Origin: Spirochaetota bacterium
Lineage (GTDB): Bacteria > Spirochaetota > Spirochaetia > Treponematales > Breznakiellaceae
Direction of reading: 5' to 3'
DNA length: 16,653 nucleotides
Assembly (NCBI GenBank): GCA_023406985.1
Contig: JAEXTK010000185.1
Span: forward strand, 1 to 16,653
Part shown: piece by piece, positions 13,708-16,653 of the stretch
Position numbering within the stretch: the stretch's first letter is position 1
How the letters are laid out: each line of letters opens with the position of its first letter
Translations under genes and position numbers: made by a program
Notes under the pieces: model-generated
What the model saw: the letters and a program-made list of their open reading frames with translations, nothing else
The model's database searches: none
Told to the model about the DNA's origin: nothing

Positions 13708-14352
13708 TTAGGCGCTTTCCTTCGAGAACGACGCATCGAGCGCGTAGTAATTGGCTCCGGTCGGTTCGCGGTAGAGTTCGTACCAGGCATCGAGCGTCTC
13801 CTGCCGCATCGCGCCCGTGGCCGCCAGGATTTCCCGCGCGAATTCCAGGGGCGCGAGGCCGGACGCGGTGATGAGCGGACCGTCGCGGACCGCGCCCAGC
13901 TCCTGGTACAGCCGCTCGCCGCGATATTCCGGCGCCACCGCCTTGAGGTAGCCCAGGTCATTGCTCGTGTGCCGCCGGCCGTCCAGGAGCCCGGCGCGGG
14001 CCAGGGCCACCGTGGCTCCGCAGATGGCGGCCACGGGGATGCCCGCGTCCAAGAACCGCGCGGCGAGCGCGGCGACTCCGTCGTGCGCGCGGTAATTGGT
14101 CCACGAGTCCCCGCCCGGGAGGATGAGGAGGCCTGAGTCTTCCGGCCGGACCTCGTCGATGCTCCGATCGAGCGCGACGCGGAGGCCTCCCATCGTCACG
14201 ATCTCTCCGCGGCGACCGCCGAAGGTCTTGAGTTCGATCGCCGCCGCTCCGCCGTTCAAGTACCGCCCGGACGCGAGCTCCGCGGTGATATACCCGATTT
14301 CCCAGTCCGCCAGACCGTCGAAGGCGTACAGGTACGCGATTTTCCTGTTCAT
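13708..14352 (-). CDS. DJ-1/PfpI-family protein (class I glutamine amidotransferase-like)
   Basis: A 214-residue DJ-1/PfpI protein, closest by eye to the YdeA/YoaZ-like group of Bacillus. The family covers glyoxalase/deglycase-type enzymes, isonitrile hydratases, proteases and stress chaperones, so the reaction is open. The nucleophile elbow AAICGATVALA places Cys111 as the reactive cysteine. Glu18 in ADWEIGY is the conserved acid that hydrogen-bonds it, and His128 in GRRHTSN is the usual nearby histidine. LLILPGGDSW (75-84) is the family's GG-turn. It is cytoplasmic, with no signal peptide. AAGGAGG (14360-14366), 7 bases from ATG 14352, is the strongest ribosome-binding site in the window, and a hairpin lies just before it. 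It is divergent from a WYL regulator across an 89-base gap, a common regulator-target arrangement, and could be induced by that regulator. Confidence 0.9.
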   Translation of the reverse strand: MNRKIAYLYAFDGLADWEIGYITAELASGRYLNGGAAAIELKTFGGRRGEIVTMGGLRVALDRSIDEVRPEDSGLLILPGGDSWTNYRAHDGVAALAARFLDAGIPVAAICGATVALARAGLLDGRRHTSNDLGYLKAVAPEYRGERLYQELGAVRDGPLITASGLAPLEFAREILAATGAMRQETLDAWYELYREPTGANYYALDASFSKESA

Positions 14353-14368
14353 CGAAGAACCTCCTTGG

Positions 14369-14384
14369 GGACGGCATCCCGTCC
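14369..14384. promoter_or_regulatory. Inverted repeat next to the DJ-1 ribosome-binding site
   Basis: GGACGG (14369-14374) and CCGTCC (14379-14384) form a perfect 6-base stem with a 4-base loop, two bases upstream of the AAGGAGG site in DJ-1 mRNA. It may be an operator dyad or an RNA hairpin affecting translation. Confidence 0.45.
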
Positions 14385-14408
14385 TGGGTGGAGATTACTT
14401 CCCCGATG

Positions 14409-14424
14409 TGTCATCCTATGTCAT
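14409..14424. repeat. TGTCAT direct repeats, possible WYL-regulator operator
   Basis: TGTCAT occurs at 14409-14414 and 14419-14424, exactly 10 bases apart, so both copies face the same side of the helix. They lie 18-33 bases before the WYL regulator start in an A/T-richer stretch that probably holds the promoter. Confidence 0.4.
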
Positions 14425-14441
14425 ACTTTATCGGAAATAAC

Positions 14442-15482
14442 ATGAATCGAATCGAACGGCTCCTCGGCATGGTCCTCCTCCTCCGCGACGGTCGCCCGGT
14501 GTCGGCGACGGAACTCGCGCGCCGCTTCGAGGTTTCCGTCCGCACGGTCTACCGCGACATCGAATCCCTCGGCCTGCAGGGGGTGCCGGTCACCGCCGAG
14601 ATGGGGAGGGCGGGGGGCTTCAAGCTCAGGGACGGCTATTTCCTTCCGCCCGTGTCCCTCTGCATGGAGGAAGCCACCACCCTCCTGCTCGGCCTCCTGC
14701 TCCTCAAGCGCCTGCGGGTGGTGCCCTTCCCGGACGAGGCGGAGAACGCGGAACGCAAGCTCATGGCGGTCCTGCCTTCCGCCACGCGGGACCGCGCCGC
14801 CCGCGCCGCGCGGTTCATCGGCTTCGAGAAGGTGCCGACGGATCTCCTGCACCGGGAACCGGACGAAGGACGCGACCGGGACGCCGCCTCCGCGACCGCC
14901 GAGGGAGCCGCCGTGAGCCTCTTCCTCCGGGCGCTGCTGGAGCGCTCGCGGCTCCGCCTGCGGTACGGTTCCGCCGAGGAAGGGGCCTACGCGGACGTGG
15001 AGCCCTGCGCCATCCTCTGGGACCGCGACCGCTGGTACCTCGCCGGCAGGAAGGGCGGCCGGGACGCGGAGGTCCGGCTCTGGCGGGCGGACCGGGTCGC
15101 GGACCTCCGCCGCGGCACTTCGATGCACCCCATCCGCGACGATTACGACGTCGCCGAACTCCTGGACCGCAAGTGGATGCGGGACGCCATGCGGAGCTGG
15201 ACGGAGCGCTATCGCGCGCGCGTCGCCCTCACCGAATCCCAGGCCGAGCTGCTCAAGAGCGATTGGTACTACGGGACGGCCGAGTTCGTCCCGGGCCCGG
15301 ACGGGAGGACCGTCATGGTCTACGGGGAGGCCTATCCGGAGACCGCCGTGGAGCTCATCCGCTGGCTCGGCCCGGGCGCCGAACTCCTGGAGCCGGCCGC
15401 GTGGCGGAGCCTCGTGGCCGCCGACCTCCGCCGCATGCTGGAGGTTTACGCCGAGGCCGACTCGACCCCAACCGGCTCTTGA
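14442..15482 (+). CDS. WYL-domain transcriptional regulator (YafY/YobV type)
   Basis: A 346-residue regulator. The N-terminus has a DeoR/HTH_11-like winged helix: SATELARRFEVSVRTVYRDI (21-40) is the recognition region and GVPVTAEMGRAGGFKL the wing. A helical linker (72-150) follows. The WYL domain is at about 160-230, with the name motif in DRWYLAGRKGG (196-206) and RLWRADRVADL (212-222). The C-terminal WCX-type extension runs from 255 to 335. Such proteins bind a ligand (often a nucleotide, nucleic acid or small molecule) in the WYL domain and control nearby genes. I chose ATG 14442 because MNRIERLLGMVLLLR is the standard family start; the frame extends to 14388 but the extra 18 residues are not family-like. 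The ribosome-binding site is weak (GGAA, 14433-14436). Its divergent neighbour, the DJ-1 gene, is the obvious target. It overlaps the convergent phosphoesterase by 37 bases. Confidence 0.93.
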   Translation: MNRIERLLGMVLLLRDGRPVSATELARRFEVSVRTVYRDIESLGLQGVPVTAEMGRAGGFKLRDGYFLPPVSLCMEEATTLLLGLLLLKRLRVVPFPDEAENAERKLMAVLPSATRDRAARAARFIGFEKVPTDLLHREPDEGRDRDAASATAEGAAVSLFLRALLERSRLRLRYGSAEEGAYADVEPCAILWDRDRWYLAGRKGGRDAEVRLWRADRVADLRRGTSMHPIRDDYDVAELLDRKWMRDAMRSWTERYRARVALTESQAELLKSDWYYGTAEFVPGPDGRTVMVYGEAYPETAVELIRWLGPGAELLEPAAWRSLVAADLRRMLEVYAEADSTPTGS

Positions 15483-16585
15483 TCTTCCGCGCCCGCCGGC
15501 TCCTGCTCCTCCGGCCGCTCGTCCGGTTCCGGAGACCCGCCGAGCAGTTCGATGCGGGCGAACACCTGGTCCAGGTGGTCGGTCTTGAGCGTGAAGCGCG
15601 CGAAGCCCTCCGCGAGGCGATCCACGTACAGGGCTTCCTGGGCGAGGTAGGGGCGGGCGTCGGCGGACCAGTGCTGGAGGGAGATGGAGAGGCGATCGAT
15701 CTCCAGGACCGTGAAGCCGTGCTTGCCGGTGGCGCAGCCCGAGTTGAAGAGGCAGGGCACGAGGAGCGGTCCTTCTCCGTAAAGGCTCCGCGACCGGTCT
15801 TTCCGGCGTTCCTTGCGGGAAAGCCGCTCGAGCTCGCCGCGGTAGACGCCGACCAGTTCGGCGAGGCGGCGCCGCCGGCCCGTATCCGCGAGGGCGTACT
15901 CGCGCAGGAGCTCCTCGATGGACCAGCGGAGGCTGTCATATTTGGAAAGCGATTCGAAGAGGGGCCGGTGCGTGTGGCCGGCGATGACGACCGTCCCGAG
16001 GGCGCGGGCGGCCCGGTAGAGCCGCCGCTCCTGCGCGAAGCGGCGCCGGGAATCGCCCGAGATGCTCGAATTCCGAATGCGGAGCGGCTTGGCGAGGTAC
16101 CGCACGATGAACTCGGAGAGGTAGTCGTATTTCACGAAGAAGCGGGACGCCTGGTGGCCGTGGCAAACGAAGAGGCGCTTCCCCTCCCGTTCGAGCGCGA
16201 GGCCGTGGAGGAGGGGATACGGGTAGTCTGCTTCCTTGAGGAGGGCGAGGTCATGGTTGCCGATGATCTTGCGGAGCCGCCCCGCCGCCGCGAACGCGTC
16301 GAAGATGGAGAAGAGGCGCGGCCACGCGGACCGGACGGCCTCCAGGGGGAACTTGTTGAGGTCCTCCACGTCGCCGTTGAGGACCAGGGTGTAGCCGCGG
16401 GGCAGGTACCACGATTCGAGCGCCGTTTCCACGAGGCCGCGGTTGTGCTCCATGTCGTCGCGCTTCCCGCCGTCGCCGAGGTGCAGATCGCTCAGGAAGA
16501 CGTAGCGTCCGTCCTCGTCCAAGGTCTCCACGGGGCAGGCCGCGATCAGGCGGGAAAACGAAGCGAGGAAATCCTTGAGTTTCAT
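15446..16585 (-). CDS. Calcineurin-like metallophosphoesterase
   Basis: A 379-residue binuclear-metal phosphoesterase. All motifs are present: SDLHLGD (Asp33, His35), NGDVED (Asp72), IGNHD (Asn110, His111), CHGH (His142, His144) and AGHTHRP (His204, His206). The order resembles UDP-2,3-diacylglucosamine hydrolase LpxH and related enzymes, but GNHD in place of GNRD and an extra helical, Arg/Lys-rich insert (210-270) make LpxH unlikely; no lipid A gene is nearby. The substrate is unknown. The C-terminus (about 350-379) is an acidic Glu/Pro/Ala tail of low complexity, and part of it is encoded in the overlap with the WYL gene. There is no signal peptide, so it is cytoplasmic. ATG 16585 is preferred over an in-frame GTG at 16603 because GGAGG (16591-16595) lies 5 bases upstream of it. 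Confidence 0.88.
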   Translation of the reverse strand: MKLKDFLASFSRLIAACPVETLDEDGRYVFLSDLHLGDGGKRDDMEHNRGLVETALESWYLPRGYTLVLNGDVEDLNKFPLEAVRSAWPRLFSIFDAFAAAGRLRKIIGNHDLALLKEADYPYPLLHGLALEREGKRLFVCHGHQASRFFVKYDYLSEFIVRYLAKPLRIRNSSISGDSRRRFAQERRLYRAARALGTVVIAGHTHRPLFESLSKYDSLRWSIEELLREYALADTGRRRRLAELVGVYRGELERLSRKERRKDRSRSLYGEGPLLVPCLFNSGCATGKHGFTVLEIDRLSISLQHWSADARPYLAQEALYVDRLAEGFARFTLKTDHLDQVFARIELLGGSPEPDERPEEQEPAGAEDQEPVGVESASA

Positions 16586-16590
16586 CGATG

Positions 16591-16595
16591 CCTCC
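16591..16595 (-). promoter_or_regulatory. Ribosome-binding site that decides the phosphoesterase start
   Basis: GGAGG on the minus strand, 5 bases before ATG 16585. It would fall inside the coding sequence if the GTG at 16603 were used. Confidence 0.6.
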
Positions 16596-16601
16596 GCGTC
16601 C

Positions 16602-16611
16602 ACGGTACCGT
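16602..16611. other. 10-bp palindrome in the gap upstream of the phosphoesterase
   Basis: ACGGTACCGT is a perfect palindrome in the GC-rich gap between the phosphoesterase start and the right edge. It may be a regulator site, or chance in a GC-rich region. Confidence 0.3.
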
Positions 16612-16650
16612 CGCGGCGTGGCCGCGGCGTGAGGAGCGCGTGAGGAATCG

Positions 16651-16653
16651 ATG
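16651..16653 (+). CDS. Possible start codon of the next gene
   Basis: The window ends with ATG, preceded by GAGGAA (16642-16647). The spacing is suitable for a ribosome-binding site, and the position fits a gene divergent from the phosphoesterase. Nothing of the product is visible. The 9-mer GCGTGAGGA is repeated at 16627-16635 and 16638-16646, so a second GAGGA lies further upstream. Confidence 0.3.

Noticed and set aside
12186..13871. 561-codon plus-strand frame opposite the acyltransferase
   Set aside because: No motif, Arg/Gly/Glu-biased shadow; the minus-strand frame has acyltransferase motifs, a ribosome-binding site and a promoter.
15446..16585. Assignment of the phosphoesterase as LpxH
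   Set aside because: It has GNHD instead of the GNRD of LpxH, a large extra helical insert and tail, and no lipid A genes nearby.
1..16653. Mobile element, CRISPR array, tRNA or defence/toxin system
   Set aside because: I looked for terminal inverted repeats, transposase or integrase motifs, regularly spaced repeats, tRNA-like arms and toxin-antitoxin pairs and saw none.

Overview
The window is about two thirds G+C and almost entirely coding. It holds thirteen intact or near-intact chromosomal genes, a 3' gene fragment at the left edge, and a possible start codon at the right edge. I see no rRNA, tRNA, CRISPR array, insertion sequence or phage gene, and no composition break that would suggest recent transfer. 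The content (CheD, a lamin-tail-type surface protein end, a PlsC-like acyltransferase with an APEGQVS motif, a long orphan protein of unknown family) would fit a high-GC free-living or commensal spirochaete. That placement is an inference from gene types, not from a marker gene.

Layout. The fragment (3-284, +) converges on thioredoxin trxA (289-612, -). trxA diverges from a + strand operon: marC (761-1405), a U32 peptidase-family RNA-modification-type protein (1402-3669) and a CoA-type Nudix hydrolase (3679-4335). The Nudix gene shares its stop-codon bases with ssb (4332-4784, -), which lies downstream of a 640-residue unknown protein (4898-6820, -). That gene diverges from glmS (6933-8756, +), which is followed closely by a small exported protein (8762-9274, +). 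A minus-strand block then runs leftwards: DJ-1/PfpI protein (14352 to 13708), acyltransferase (13646 to 12273), GPH-type symporter (12286 to 10931), cheD (10890 to 10294) and a cation diffusion facilitator (10265 to 9279). The DJ-1 gene diverges from a WYL-domain regulator (14442-15482, +), which overlaps tail to tail with a calcineurin-like metallophosphoesterase (15446-16585, -).

How the genes relate. Most are housekeeping: redox (trxA), RNA modification (U32), nucleotide clean-up (Nudix), DNA metabolism (ssb), amino-sugar supply for the envelope (glmS), metal export (CDF) and receptor modification (cheD). Two pairs have contextual meaning. The acyltransferase and symporter overlap by 14 bases and are surely co-expressed. 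The DJ-1 protein and the WYL regulator are divergent around short repeats that could be an operator.

The most interesting signal is regulatory. Six candidate promoters share a TTGC-type -35 box and an A/T-rich -10 box, five of them with a 17-base spacer and one with 18. At four genes (marC, the 640-residue gene, cheD, CDF) the -10 box lies only 6-9 bases before a start codon that has little or no Shine-Dalgarno sequence, which suggests leaderless transcripts. The 112-base divergent region between the 640-residue gene and glmS carries an exact 11-base direct repeat over both promoters. All four convergent junctions overlap or are separated by 4 bases, with no room for ordinary intrinsic terminators. 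I found no clear evidence of a new multi-gene system.
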